Below, piece after piece: positions 11,900 to 24,900 of a stretch of 64,000 nucleotides of DNA. Origin of the DNA: Babylonia areolata (lineage: Eukaryota > Mollusca > Gastropoda > Neogastropoda > Buccinidae). The stretch is from assembly GCF_041734735.1 (NCBI RefSeq), contig NC_134883.1:17366747-17430746 (forward strand). The letters are read 5' to 3'. The notes below the pieces were generated by a model. The model worked only from the letters and a program-made list of their open reading frames with translations. It searched no databases and was not told the origin of the DNA. A program made the translations under genes and the position numbers. Within the stretch, counting starts at the first letter, position 1. Each line of letters opens with the position of its first letter.

Positions 11900-12475
11900 A
11901 AAATTTAAAAAATTTAAAGAGAGAGAAAAAAGACCTTTATTTCGCAGTATCTATGCTGGACCACTCCGGCTGGCGAAGCGCTCCCGCGGCGGGGATAAAC
12001 CCTGACCGGCACAGCTCTAGCCCGTCATTTACTGCTACTTTGATCCAGTGACGGATCCCTACACACTAAGAATTAAGAATATTACCAAAATCCTCCCTCT
12101 TTCTTTGGAGGTGGTCCACAGGGGGGAGGGGTGGGGGGTGGGGATAGGCTGTCAGTTGTTATCAACTTTAGCAGTCACTGCGACACCTTCAATACAAAAG
12201 TGTCACTGAGTGGTATTCACGGACCTCCACAGTTCAGTTGCCAGGGGCAGGGCGTTCCAGTCTCGAATTGTTCTTGGGAGGAATCCTGCCTGTCTGTATC
12301 GTGTCGTACGGAAGATCTGTGACAGCTGTTCTGGGTGGGCTCGTTGTTATTGCAGCGGTGGTGGGATAAGCTTCTGCTTCAGGGAGGGCATGTTTACCTT
12401 GTCATGCTGCAGTTTGTGCAGCATGGCCAGTCTTACCGTTTGGCGTCGCTGTTGCTGTCCACCCCCACCCACCAA
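11900..12475 (-). mobile_element. LINE 3' fragment, same family as the copy at 62143-63595
   Basis: Minus-strand translation of 12475-12190 gives TVRLAMLHKLQHDKVNM, RTTRYRQAGFLPRTIRDWNA and a proline-leucine end. This parallels KVARLAMLRKIMDEETIV and KTQYRQYSFFPRTIRDWNN of the element near 63.4 kb. The non-coding stretch 11900-12180 is its likely 3' untranslated tail. It is short, 5' truncated and frame-broken. Confidence 0.7.
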
Positions 12476-13600
12476 CCACGCCCTCGAAACACCAGACAGA
12501 CACACCGAAAACCTTCTCCAAGCACCCAACCCCACGAACCACTCCTCATCTGCACAGCCTTGAGGAACTTGATTTGGGGCGTTCCCCCCCCCCCCGTGTT
12601 ATCTAAGTCCGTGGCGTCGGCCAATAGTTGGTTTCGAAAGTAGGTGTGTGTGGGTTATGCGGTTGGCGAAAAATTCAATTTCTGATATTGAAGGCTAAAC
12701 CAGAGGCAACGTTTCCTTACATTATGACATTGAGATTCATAGATAATGTCAGAACGCTCCTACCATCAGTTTCTTTGTATGAATGGATACGGTTCTTTCG
12801 ATTTATTCCCATCGGTTGTGCAATGGTCTCAGTTACTATTTTTAGTTATCCTCCAAGGAAATAATGGCACCCATTTTTAGAGTAAATGGTGTTCGTGTAT
12901 TTTAAAACAATGATTAAAATAAGTGTGTATATTACTTTTAAAGACACAAAATTCGCCATAAAAGTGTGCGTCAATAGTATCTATTTCTCTTCGGAGGCCA
13001 CTTGTGAATACAACGATAAGAACGTTGTGTTTGAAAAAGCTGTCACCCCTAAAAAGAGAAGATTCCAAAACCAAACACGAACGAAACGTAATTTCTCCTG
13101 CCAAAGAGTTTCAAAACATTGGGCCTGGCACCAATCGGTGTGGGCTGAAAATACAGGTTTGGCGTCTGCTGACAACAGTGGACAAGATTGGAGAAGAGCA
13201 AGAAAGAGATTGGTAAGAGTAGAAAACTTAACAGGTGATAAAAAAAAATGCATTTGTTCTGCGGGGTGTTCTGAAAAAAAAACCAAAAAAACTGGCGAAG
13301 TGTATGACCAGTTGATCTGTGTCTGCGTCTGTACGTTTGTGTCCATGCATGGTTTGATATGCAGTATATATTTATATCATTGGAGAGGGTTAACCAAGTA
13401 CTTGTTTTTACTATGGGAGAGTGCACGCAACTTGCAACTTATGTTGTGCAACTTATGTTATGATCTGTGTTTCAACTGTTTGTAAATAGTTTTCTTCTTT
13501 TGTCGACGGCATACTATCAATGCGTTGATCGTTTGATAGTTTTATGAGGTGGAGTGGGGTGGGGGGGGGGGGGGGGCATCTTGCTGTTGTTGTTTTTGCA
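12476..13600. other. no recognised gene; possible untranslated first exon of the RBR gene
   Basis: No protein domain is recognised in the frames here. A donor-like GTAAGA at 13213 follows a moderately GC-rich purine-rich stretch (13080-13212), which could be an untranslated leader exon of the gene starting at 14210. This is a weak guess. A G run lies at 13560-13576. Confidence 0.25.
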
Positions 13601-13604
13601 ACAA

Positions 13605-14125
13605 TTAGATGGTAGGGTAGATAGTTGATTACTGTAGGGCTCCTGACAAATATGTATTTGTATTTTCCTGAGTTTGATCCCTGTCACACCCAGTAGGTTA
13701 AATGTGCCAGAACCCCCTTTGAGTGTATTTGAATGCAGACGACCAAATACGCATGTTAAAGATTATGTGTTCCATGTCAGCATTTGGTGGGTAATGGAAA
13801 CAAAAACATACCCAGCATGCACCCCAGGCACCCCTTAAAACAGAGAATGCATGGCTGCCTGTACATGGTGGGGTAAACAAACAAAATGATCATACACATA
13901 AATTGTTACATGTCTGTGTGAGTGTGTGTGTGTGTGTGTGCTTGGCTAAAACCAGATCAAATGACACAGGAAACAAATGATTAGCACTTTATGGCAGCTG
14001 TCAGTCGGCTCTGCCCAGGTAGGCAGCCTGTTGTGCAAATGACTCTTTGTAGAGCACTTAATTAGAGCTTAGTCTCTGACCAAGGATAGGTGCTATGTAA
14101 ATATCCATATCATCATCATCAAAAG
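13605..14125 (+). mobile_element. tRNA-derived SINE with CORE-like middle and 'AGCGC...TATATAA' type tail, interrupted by (GT)n
   Basis: A B-box-like gagtttgatccctgtc (13670-13685) is followed by gcatgttaaagattatgtg, catgtcagcatttggtggg and catacccagcatgcacccc. After a short GT tract (13921-13941) comes the tail tgtagagcacttaattagag, gataggtgctatgtaaatat and a (CAT)n end. These modules match a SINE type that I remember as frequent in gastropod genomes. A second tail-only piece lies at 50020-50100. Confidence 0.6.
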
Positions 14126-14209
14126 TAAGGTGCGCCCCACACCTCCACCAGCAACAGCAATGTGCTGGAAGAGCCCTCACGCATACCTTTGACAGGATCT
14201 CCTGTTTAG

Positions 14210-15844
14210 CAGACATCAGGCTGAACACCTTTTCCCATGGACAGTATGCCCCAGGAAACTGTCAATGACCCAACCCTTGACACTGTCAATGACTCAACCC
14301 TTGACACATTCAGGTGTCATTCTGCTGACCCACTGCCATCTGACAACCCATGTATCCCATTACCCCCCCCCCCCCCCCCACCACCACCACCATGTACACA
14401 TGCACACACACTCAAGCATGCATATATACATAAATGAAGATTCTGTTGGGATAACTGTTTTCTATCACTGTAATGATTTTGCAGAACTTTGACTTGTACC
14501 CATACTCATCAAAATACAGTTTTTCAGGTTCCATCAGTGTCACAGCTCATATTCCTACCACCTGAACCTGATCATGGTGCTGAAAAAGACGAACTGCCCA
14601 GCCACCAACAGCGGCAACACTATGAGAAAGTGCTACTTCCAGCAGAACTATCAGAAGCAGATGGCACGAAGAACGCATGTCATGAAATGTGTGCACAACA
14701 TCAGGGTGACAAACCCTGGGGACAGAGACTGCTGGGAAGTGGACACAGCAAATGGATACATAGATGATGGTGGTTTGAATCACTGTGCCCCAGCCTGTGG
14801 CTACTACGGTGTCCACAGAGAGCAGTACTCGCTGAACAAGAAGAAGCGCTGGCTGCTGGATGATATTGTGGCGGATGCCGTTCATGACCAGGACCTGGCT
14901 GCTCAGCCTTTCAAGGTCACACTTGTTCATCGACTATTCCCCTGTCACAATTCTTTCCGGAGCTATAAGAGCTCATACAGCAATGTGATCCATTACTACA
15001 ACAGCCACAGCACACTGCCAGTGCTAAAACCCACCACAAGACGCTCCACAAGAACAGGTTTAGTGCAGAAAGTTACTAACTTGGAAAATAACAGAATTTC
15101 TCTTTCACAAAGGAAAAAGCGACCAGATCACAACAGGCACTTTCGAGGAATTCAACGAAAGAGGGGAAAGACAGAGAGAAAATGTTCAAGGTATGATGCA
15201 ACTTTAGATCTGTATGTTGGAATGGTGATGTTTTGCAGTGTTTATAACCAGATTATAAATCCCATTAAAAATTCTTTAATTGTATTTTCCCTTCTCACCA
15301 ATCATATTTTATGTAATTTACTTTGTTGTGAATATGTATGACAAACAGAATATTTAATTCATAATGAAATATAATTCTTATAATTATGGACACATGTCTA
15401 GTGTTTACTGTTGTCCTTTTGAAATGATTTTGTTAGTTGTAAACTGAAAATGTATTGTAAAGAGAAAAAGAATGAAATGAAAATGATAGTTACTGTGCAT
15501 CTTCTGTCACTGAAAACACCCATCATTTTACTATCTACTTTATTGAAACATTTATATGATCTATTCTATACATAAATTTTGTACATACTTTATCATATTT
15601 ATCATATTTTGTAAAGCACAATAATTGATACTGGAAGATGGTGTGGGGATGGAATAAGAACAATGTTTACAGGGTGACTTATGAGCTGTAAAGAAAATAA
15701 AGATAACTAGACAGAATTAAGTGCACATAGGTGCATTCCGAGAGAAAAAAAAATATTCCACTGATATTCATTCTAAATTGTCATGTAATGGCTGTGTGAT
15801 ACATATACAGAACATGTACATTTTTTCACACATACACTCTCGCA

Positions 15845-15887
<43 letters not shown>

Positions 15888-18835
15888 GTTGTTGGTCTTT
15901 CTGGTCATAACATCAATTTGTACAGAGCAGAATGATGATAAAATTGATGTATTCAGTTGTAATGTTACAATGATATTAGCATCATCACAGTACTATGCAT
16001 CGCTTGCAAGATGAATTTGGCATCATTGTATTATAATTAGTCATGTTCAACTATGACCATCAGAAAAGCAGAGGAGGTAACTGCTGTCCAGATGATCTGG
16101 GCTAGGATTTGATGATAGTGGATAGTGTCTTTCCCAAGTTACATCCCTTCTCACTCAGCCAAGAAGGTTTTAGGACAGTCAGTGTTTGGGATGGTCCCCC
16201 AAAGCCAACTAGCCCCCAAGGCTTCAGTACTAACAGCCAGTGCAATTTTGCCTCCTAGTTAGAGAGTCATAGTCCTTCACAAAAGACTAAGCTGTAAATG
16301 ACTTCCCATTGCAGTGGAGAAACCATTGATAATACAGCTCTCACTTCGCTGTTGGCCCAGCTGTAAACTTGTGTCAGTCTGTGATAAAAGCTGAGTGTTG
16401 GGCCTTTGGCATGGCATCGTTGTATTGGGGTCATGGATGGACTGGTTATGTTACAGAGAGACACCTGGACACGCAGTCAGAGAAGATGTTCCAGAGATTC
16501 GCTATGAAATTGGTGAAGCTGGAGCTTTCTTTTCTTCATGGAAAAGGGGCTGTAAGTTGTAGAAGTCCACTCATCATTTAGTTGTCTTCTCACTGTAACT
16601 GACCATTCGAACAGAGCATTCGCCAGCGAGTCAGTGCAGTTGTGTCACAATAGTTAGAACAACTTTCATTTCCAATTAACATGTTGGTACAGTGTGTGAA
16701 AGTGCTGAAGGGGTACTGGAGAAAACTGAGAAATAAATACTTTGGTGTTTGATATTCTGTTTAAAATCATTTGTGTATGCAGGTGCAACCTTGACATTCA
16801 ACATCTTTGCCTGTCTCTTATAGAAGAAAAATAAAACTGCGTTAGGCATGAATAAGTATAACTGTGGGTGTGTAGGGAAGGGTTGGGGTGGGTGGAATGC
16901 TAGTCTTGCTATTTGTGTGTAATTTTTGTAAATTGATCTTTTTTGTGTTATAAGATTTCTTGTGTGTGTGCCTTTTTTCTTTGGGGGAGAGGGGGGGGGG
17001 GTATGTTTATGTGTTTTTCTTTGTGCCTTTTCTTTCTTTTGTTTGGATTAAAATGATGAATAAACAAGCTTTAGGGAAAGACTGGAAGAGATGATGACTT
17101 AATCACGTAGCAGTCCTTGATTGGATAGTTCTTAGTTGGAGAATTTTTCAGGTCTGTTTTAGATGAACTTTAGAAAGATATAAGTCGCGGTATCTTGTGC
17201 TTTTGGGTGAGATCTAATGACCTTTAATTCTTCTTTGCAGATTATTGTCGTTGCAGTTATTGCACGAAACAAACAGGCACCAGTTTTCGGGGCTGTCACA
17301 GAGAAAAAGTGGAGTGGTACATGACAGATACTTTGCTCACTCCTGCTGGATCAGTGAGGCGATACTCCAGCTGTGCCACAGGTATAGACTGTACACATTG
17401 TGCACTGTAAACCTGTCTCTCGCTATCCACAGGTATAGACTGTACACTTCATGTGCTGTAAGCCTGTCTCTGGCTATCCACAGGTATTGACTGTACACCT
17501 TGTGCACTGTAAACCTGTCTCTGGCTATCCACAGGTATAGACTGTATACTTTGTGCACTTTGAACCTATCTCTGGCTGTCCACAGGTATAAACTGTACAC
17601 TTCATGTGCTGTAAACCTGTCTCTGGTTATACCACAGGTATAGACTGTACACTTTGTGCACTGTAAACCTGTCTCTGGCTATCCACAGGAATAGACTGTA
17701 GACTCCGTGCGCTGTAAACCTGTCTCTGGTTATACTACAGGTATAGATTGTGCACTGTAAACCTGTCTCTGGCTATCCACAGGTATAGATTGTACACTTT
17801 GTGCACTGTAAACCTGACTGCCTATACCACAGGTATAGACTGTACACTTCATGTGCTGTAAACCTGTCTCTGGTTATACCACAGGTATAGACTGTACACT
17901 TTGTGCACTGTAAACCTGTCTCTGGCTATCCACAGGTATAGACTGTACTCTTCGTGCGCTGTAAACCTGTCTCTGGTTATACCACAGGTATAGACTGTAC
18001 ACTTTGTGCACTGTAAACCTGTCTCTGGCTATCCACAGGTATAGACTGTACACTTTGTGCACTGTAAACCTGTCTCTGGCTATCCACAGGTATAGACTGT
18101 ACACTTTGTGCACTGTAAACCTGTCTCTGGCTATCCACAGGTATAGACTGTACACTTTGTGCACTGTAAACCTGACTGCCTATACCACAGGTATAGACTG
18201 TACACTTTGTGCACTGTAAACCTGTCTCTGGCTATCCACAGGTATAGACTGTACACTTTGTGCACTGTAAACCTGTCTCTGGCTATCCACAGGTATAGAC
18301 TGTAGACTCCGTGCGCTGTAAACCTGTCTCTGGTTATACTACAGGTATAGATTGTGCACTGTAAACCTGTCTCTGGCTATCCACAGGTATAGATTGTACA
18401 CTTTGTGCACTGTAAACCTGACTGCCTATACCACAGGTATAGACTGTACACTTCATGTGCTGTAAACCTGTCTCTTGTTATACCACAGGTATAGACTGTA
18501 CACTTTGTGCACTGTAAACCTGTCTCTGGCTATCCACAGGTATAGACTGTACACTTTGTGCACTGTAAACCTGTCTCTGGCTATCCACAGGTATAGACTG
18601 TACACTTTGTGCACTGTAAACCTGTCTCTGGCTATCCACAGGTATAGACTGTACACTTTGTGCACTGTAAACCTGTCTCTGGCTATCCACAGGTATAGAC
18701 TGTACACTTTGTGCACTGTATACCGGCCTTGCTTTCTTTCATTGCACCCTGTCTCTTTCTCTGTCTGTCAGCCTCACTAATACACACACACACATACACA
18801 CACACACACACACACAATCACACACACACACACAA

Positions 18836-18891
<56 letters not shown>

Positions 18892-18905
18892 AATCATACA
18901 CATAA

Positions 18906-18960
<55 letters not shown>

Positions 18961-21900
18961 AACACACATGCACACACACACACACAGATGCAATGGCAGT
19001 TGGGAATTGCAGGGTGCCTTCTAGAACAGAGTTTAAGAAACATCTTTACTTTCATTTGTCCCCACACCCTCTTCTTGATTCCTAAATTATCTGATACTGT
19101 TCTGGTCAATAATAGACCCATTTTGTAATTTCCCATGACCATGTGTGTGTGTGACAGAGTGGCCCAGTAAGGCGGGCAGGCCAAAGGAAGAGGGAGAGGA
19201 TGAGGGAGAGGAGGAGGGAGAGTCAGATCACTGCCCTCTCCCCCCACTGCAGCAGTTCTCCCTGTGGGACCTGGCCCTGGCCACACAGCACCGCCGCCAG
19301 CAGAGAGGTCGGCATAGGTCACCGCCTGTCAGCATTGACCATGAAGCATGTGCCGTCAACTCTGCCAGCTCTCAGACTGTGAAGAAGCATGGCAAAGGCA
19401 GGGCCATCTTGATGGAAGGTGGTGGTGACAGTGTGGGGGAGAGGGGTGGAGATATGGAGGTGACAGACCCCACAGTGAGTGGATCTGACTCTGACGACAG
19501 CAGCCGTCCCTCTGGTGAAGAGGGTGATGTTGCCAGTTCCATGGACAAGGCCCCTGTGTGGCTAAAGGGCTTTGAAGAAGCTGTGGTGCAGTTTGAGGAC
19601 AGCTTCAGTTGTTGTGCTGTCCCTGACCGAGAACTGAACCCCTCCTACCTGCAGGGCCGGTTTGAGGGCGCCGTGCGCTTTGCCCACTGCCTCCCCTTGA
19701 CAGCCACCTTTGACCTGCAAGGGGTGTGGCTGGCAGGGTGGGAGGGGGGTGGTGTGGGGCTGGAGGACTGGTGGCTGCTGTGTCAGGCAGGGGCGACGTG
19801 TGTGCAGGGGCAGGCCACTCCTGATGCAGGGCTGCAGGATCACACACAGCTGCTGAGGTGAGGCTGTTCTCTTTCCATGTGTCTGTTTTCTGCTTTGATG
19901 GCTGTTTCTTATCTGTGTACAAACACTCAAAGGAAATGCTGTGCACATATGCATGTGTGTGTGTGTGTGTGCACGTTTGTGCATCCTTGCCTCTGAGTGT
20001 GTGTTGAGTGTGCGTGTGTGTGTGTGCTCATGCATATTTGTCAGCATTTTCTTTTGATAACCAAGACCTATTGTACAATGATTAAAGTCATTTGCTGTAC
20101 CAAATCTAAATAATCTGTCTGTCATCAGTATTGCGCATACTCATACTCTTACAGTGGACACACATTTTTTCCCCTGCAGGCTGCGTGTGGTGAGGGAGGG
20201 TGAGGACAGGGAGATGGAAGGTGTGAACCAAGACTTGAAACGTTGGATGACTGCCAGGGACCACAAGCCCAGGATGCTGTCTGTGGAACAGCTGTTGGAC
20301 ACAGTGTGTTGCTTCGTCCGTCAATGGGCAGTCAGCAGGTGGGTCACAGCTTAATGTATTGTGTTGTAATGTATTGTATTGTGTTGTGTTGTATTAATGT
20401 TTTTTGTGTTGTATTAATGTGTTGTTTTTTTATGATACTGTATTGAATTCTGTTGTACTGTATTGCATTGTCTTGTACTGTGTTGTGTTGTATTGTTTTG
20501 TATTATATTGTATTAGATTACTCTTTGTATTGTCTTTTATTGTACTGTATTGGTCTTTTGTCATAACAGATTTCTCTGTGTGAAATTTGGGCGTGCTGTC
20601 CCCAGGGACAGCGTGTCATTTCAGTGAGAGCATCACCCTTTTTTTAAATACTTATTTTCTGCCTGCAAGTGTGTCTGTTTTCCTGTCAAAGTGGACTTCT
20701 CTACAGAACTTTGCCAGGGACAACTGCTTTGTTGCTGTGGGTTCTTTTTTTTTTATGTGTGTTAAGTGCATGCTGCACACAGGACATTGGTTTAGATTCT
20801 CATTCAAGTGACTAGCATCCAGACCACAACTTGAGGTCCGGTAGAGGGGGAGAACACTGGCGAGTTAGCTGGGCTTATCAGAAAGAGTAACACTGTTCAC
20901 GTCAGATCTTTTTGGGGGATGGGGCTGGGGGTGGGTTGGCCTTAGTTATATGCCGTCACGGAGCACATTAGTCATTACTTTTGGTTTTCATCTATTTTCC
21001 ATTGACCGTAGTGTAGCCACAAGTAGTGACATGCCATTGACTATAGTGTGGACACTAGTGGTAACATGCCACTGACCATAGTGTGGACACTAGTGTTGAC
21101 ATGCCATTGTCCATGGTGTGGACACTAGTGGTGACATGTCATTGACCCTGGTGTGGACACTAGTAGTGACATGTCATTGACCATGGTGTGGACACTAGTG
21201 GTGACATGCCATTGTCCATGGTGTGGACACTAGTGGTGACATGCCATTGACCATAGTGTGGACACTAGTGGTGACATGCCATTGTCCATAGTGTGAACAC
21301 TAGTGGTGACATGCCATTGACCATAGTGTGGACGCTAGTGGTGACCTGCCCTGACCATAGTGTGGACACTAGTGGTGACATGCCCTGACCTGCCCTGACC
21401 ATAGTGTGGACACTAGTGATGACATGCCCTGACCATTGTGTGGACAATAGTGGTGACATGCCATTGACCATACTGTGGACACTAGTGGTGACATGCCATT
21501 GACCATAGTGTGGACGCTAGTGGTGACATGCCCTGACCATAGTGTGGACACTAGTGGTGACATGCCCTGACCTGCCCTGACCATAGTGTGGACACTAGTG
21601 ATGACATGCCCTGACCATTGTGTGGACAATAGTGGTGACATGCCATTGACCATAGTGTGGACACTAGTGGCAACTTGCCATTGACCATAGTGTGGACACT
21701 AGTGGTGACATGCCATTGACCATAGTGTGGACAAAAGTGGCGACATGCCATTGACCATAGTGTGGACACTAGTGGTGACATGCCATTGACCATAGTGTGG
21801 CCACTAGTGGTGACATGTCATTGACCATAGTGTGGACACTAGTGGTGACATGCCATTGACCATAGTGTGGACACTTGTGATGACATGCCATTGACCATAG

Positions 21901-24900
21901 TGTGGACACTAGTGGTGACATGCTGTTGACCATAGTGTGGACACTAGTGGTGACATGTCATTGACCATGGTGTGGACACTTGTGATGACATGTCATTGAC
22001 CATGGTGTGGACACTACAGGCAGAGCAGCAGTGTGGGTGGACCCACTGAGACGGTCAGCCAGAGAGGACATGGACCTGTGGGTATGTACCTGCCCTATGA
22101 GAGGTACACAGGACAAGCGGGCGTGTACCTGCCCCATGAGAGGTACACAGGACAGGTGGAGGTGTGCAGTGTGGACCAGGCCTATCAACGCCTGCAGTCA
22201 ACAGAACAGCAGCAACTTCAGGTCAGATAAGTTCTTTTTTGGTGTTGTTTTGTTTTTATTGGTCCTTGTGAACATACCTGTGTTCAGGTACAGTGTCTCT
22301 TGTTAACTGTGTGTTTGGAATATAAAACTCAGTCTTCTCTTGTTCGATTTTATTATTAAAAAAAAAAAAAGAAAAAAAAAAAGCGAAACCAAGTGTTTTG
22401 CTTCCCCAGCTGTACTGTATATCTGTATATGCTATTGCCAACGATTCAATGTTTTGTGTTGACAGCCAGACAGGACTGAGTGTGACTGGCCATGTTTTGT
22501 GTTACAGACCAGGGGGATAGAAGACCTGGACCTGGCCTGCAGTCTGACTTGGTGCAGTGTGGAATGCGCCGGTTGCTTCACACACTTCCAGGATGAAGAG
22601 ACCTCAGAGCAGGGGTTTGGTTCCTTCGTTACCATGACAACATGTGGGCACAGCTTTTGCCGCCAGTGCTGGCAGCGCCACCTGGTTTCCAGTATAGTGG
22701 AGGGAAAGACAACTCTGCGCTGCATGGTGAGTAATGCATTGTAGAGACAGGAACACTGTATGGTGAGTGATGCCTTGTAGAGACAGGACCACTGTATATT
22801 TAGTGATGCCTGGTAGAGACAGGGCCACTGTATGGTGAGTGATGCCTTGTAGAGACAGGACCACTGTATGGTGAGTGATGCCTTGTACAGACAGGACCAC
22901 TGTATGGTGAGTGATGCCTTGTAGAGACAGGACCACTGTATGGTGAGTGATGCCTTGTACAGACAGGGCCACTGTATGGTGAGTGATGCCTGGTAGAGAC
23001 AGGACCACTGTATGGTGAGTGATGCCTGGTAGAGACAGGACCACTGTATGGTGAGTGATGCCTTGTAGAAACAGGACCACTGTATGGTGAATGATGCCTT
23101 GTACAGACAGGACAACTGTATGGTGAGTGATGCCTTGTAGAGACAGGACCACTGTATGGTGAGTGATGCCTGGTAGAGACAGGACCACTGTATGGTGAGT
23201 GATGCCTTGTAGAGACAGGACCACTGTATGGTGAGTGATGCCTTGTAGAAACAGGACCACTGTATGGTGAATGATGCCTTGTAGAGACAGCACAACAGGA
23301 CCACTGTATGGTGAGTGATGCCTTGTAGAGACAGCACAACAGGACAACTGTATGGTGAGTGATGCATTGTACAGACAGGACCATGTGACCATTGTTGTTA
23401 GGTTTTTGTTTTTGTTGTTTTTAACTGAGACATGAATGGAAGAAGAGTGTATCATGAAAAACACAATCCTGATACTGTGTGAACAGTATTGGAGACTTCT
23501 GTTCGACAGATTGATCTGCTGTGGCTGAAGGTTACAGGAAATGGGAAGTTGTCTGCCCCTGTCTTGTTCCGAAAAAAGAAACATAACTGCATTGGTTTAT
23601 TGACGGTCAAAGGAATGATTCAGCGCTTATAGCTTTTAGAGGCATTTGATTGGCTAAGAGCGGACCGGGCAAGAAGGGGCGTCTTTTCACTGTTAGCCAT
23701 GCAAAATTTGACCAAGCAGAGCAAACCGATAGGCCTAGTTTGCATCAGTTTGACATGGTAAGTATATGTATCACCAAACATGGAGTATGATACAAACTCC
23801 TCCTTTTCATTTACCCCTGTCTCCATGCACATATAAAATCGAATTTTTCTCCACAGGAGTACAAGTGTGAGACTGCTGTGGACTCCACCACGGTGATGTC
23901 CCTTGTTCCGCCGTGGGTGTACAGCAGGTGGCAGCAGCGAGTGTGGAGCCAGACTGTGGAGAGAAGTGGAGAATGGAGGTCGTGTCCTAACGTCAGCTGT
24001 GGGCTGCTGGCCAGACGTCCCCCCACCCCACACACTCCACAGCAAAGTAAACTTGACTGAATGAATAAACCATCAAAGAAGATAAAAAAACAAAAAGTCA
24101 GCTTTACTTTTTTTTTCTTTAGATAAATGAAGTAAACACAAAGTGAACGAATCTGTCCATCAGTCACCACAACATCAATGACTCCAACTGGCAATAATAA
24201 ATGAAACTGAAGACAGACCTCATGTGAGTTCCTAGTAACTTGTTCATTTGATTAAAGACATATTTATAGAAACATTCACAAATTCACAGTTTCATATATC
24301 AGCAAGAATCTGAGTCTCCTTTAAAAAAGCAAACAAAAAAAGCACACAAAAAAACAACTTCAAACAGCTTCCCCAACCTGATGCACATACACAAGCGCTT
24401 TCATACATGAGTAGACACATACACATGCACACACACAAATCTGTGCACACCCACTCACAAGCAGATTCATACATGCACGCACATTTGCATGTTGATGTGC
24501 ATTGTTGAACAAAAACAGATGTTTTGTTGGCTGAATAAGGCTAAGACTTTGTCATGTGTTGTTGAATCGTTGTTTGGGGTGTCACTGAAAGTAGTCTGCA
24601 TTAAGGCATGGTGCTTGCATATGCATGTATGTACATGTGTGTGTGTATGTGGATAGATTTGTGTCTGTGCATATTTATGTGCATACAAATTTGCATGCTT
24701 TTGTGTATGTGTGTGTGTGTCCATATGTGTGTGTGTGTGTGAGTGCATGCATATGATAATGTGTGTGTGTGTGTGTGTGTGTGTGCATATGAGTTTGTGC
24801 TTGTGTGTGTGTGTGTATGTGTGCACATGGGTAATGATGGATGTGTGTGTGTATGTGTATGGTGTGTGCACATGGGTAAATATGTGTGTGTGTGTGTGTG

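Noticed and set aside
12886-13485. 199-codon frame as a host gene
   Set aside because: No recognisable domain, AT-rich codons unlike neighbouring exons, and a frame that crosses a donor-like site; kept only as a possible leader region.
22432-23584. Long minus-strand frames of up to 326 codons with ITHHTVVLSLQG-type repeats
   Set aside because: They are translations of the 36-bp minisatellite (12 codons per unit), which stays open in all frames; no domain or splice support.
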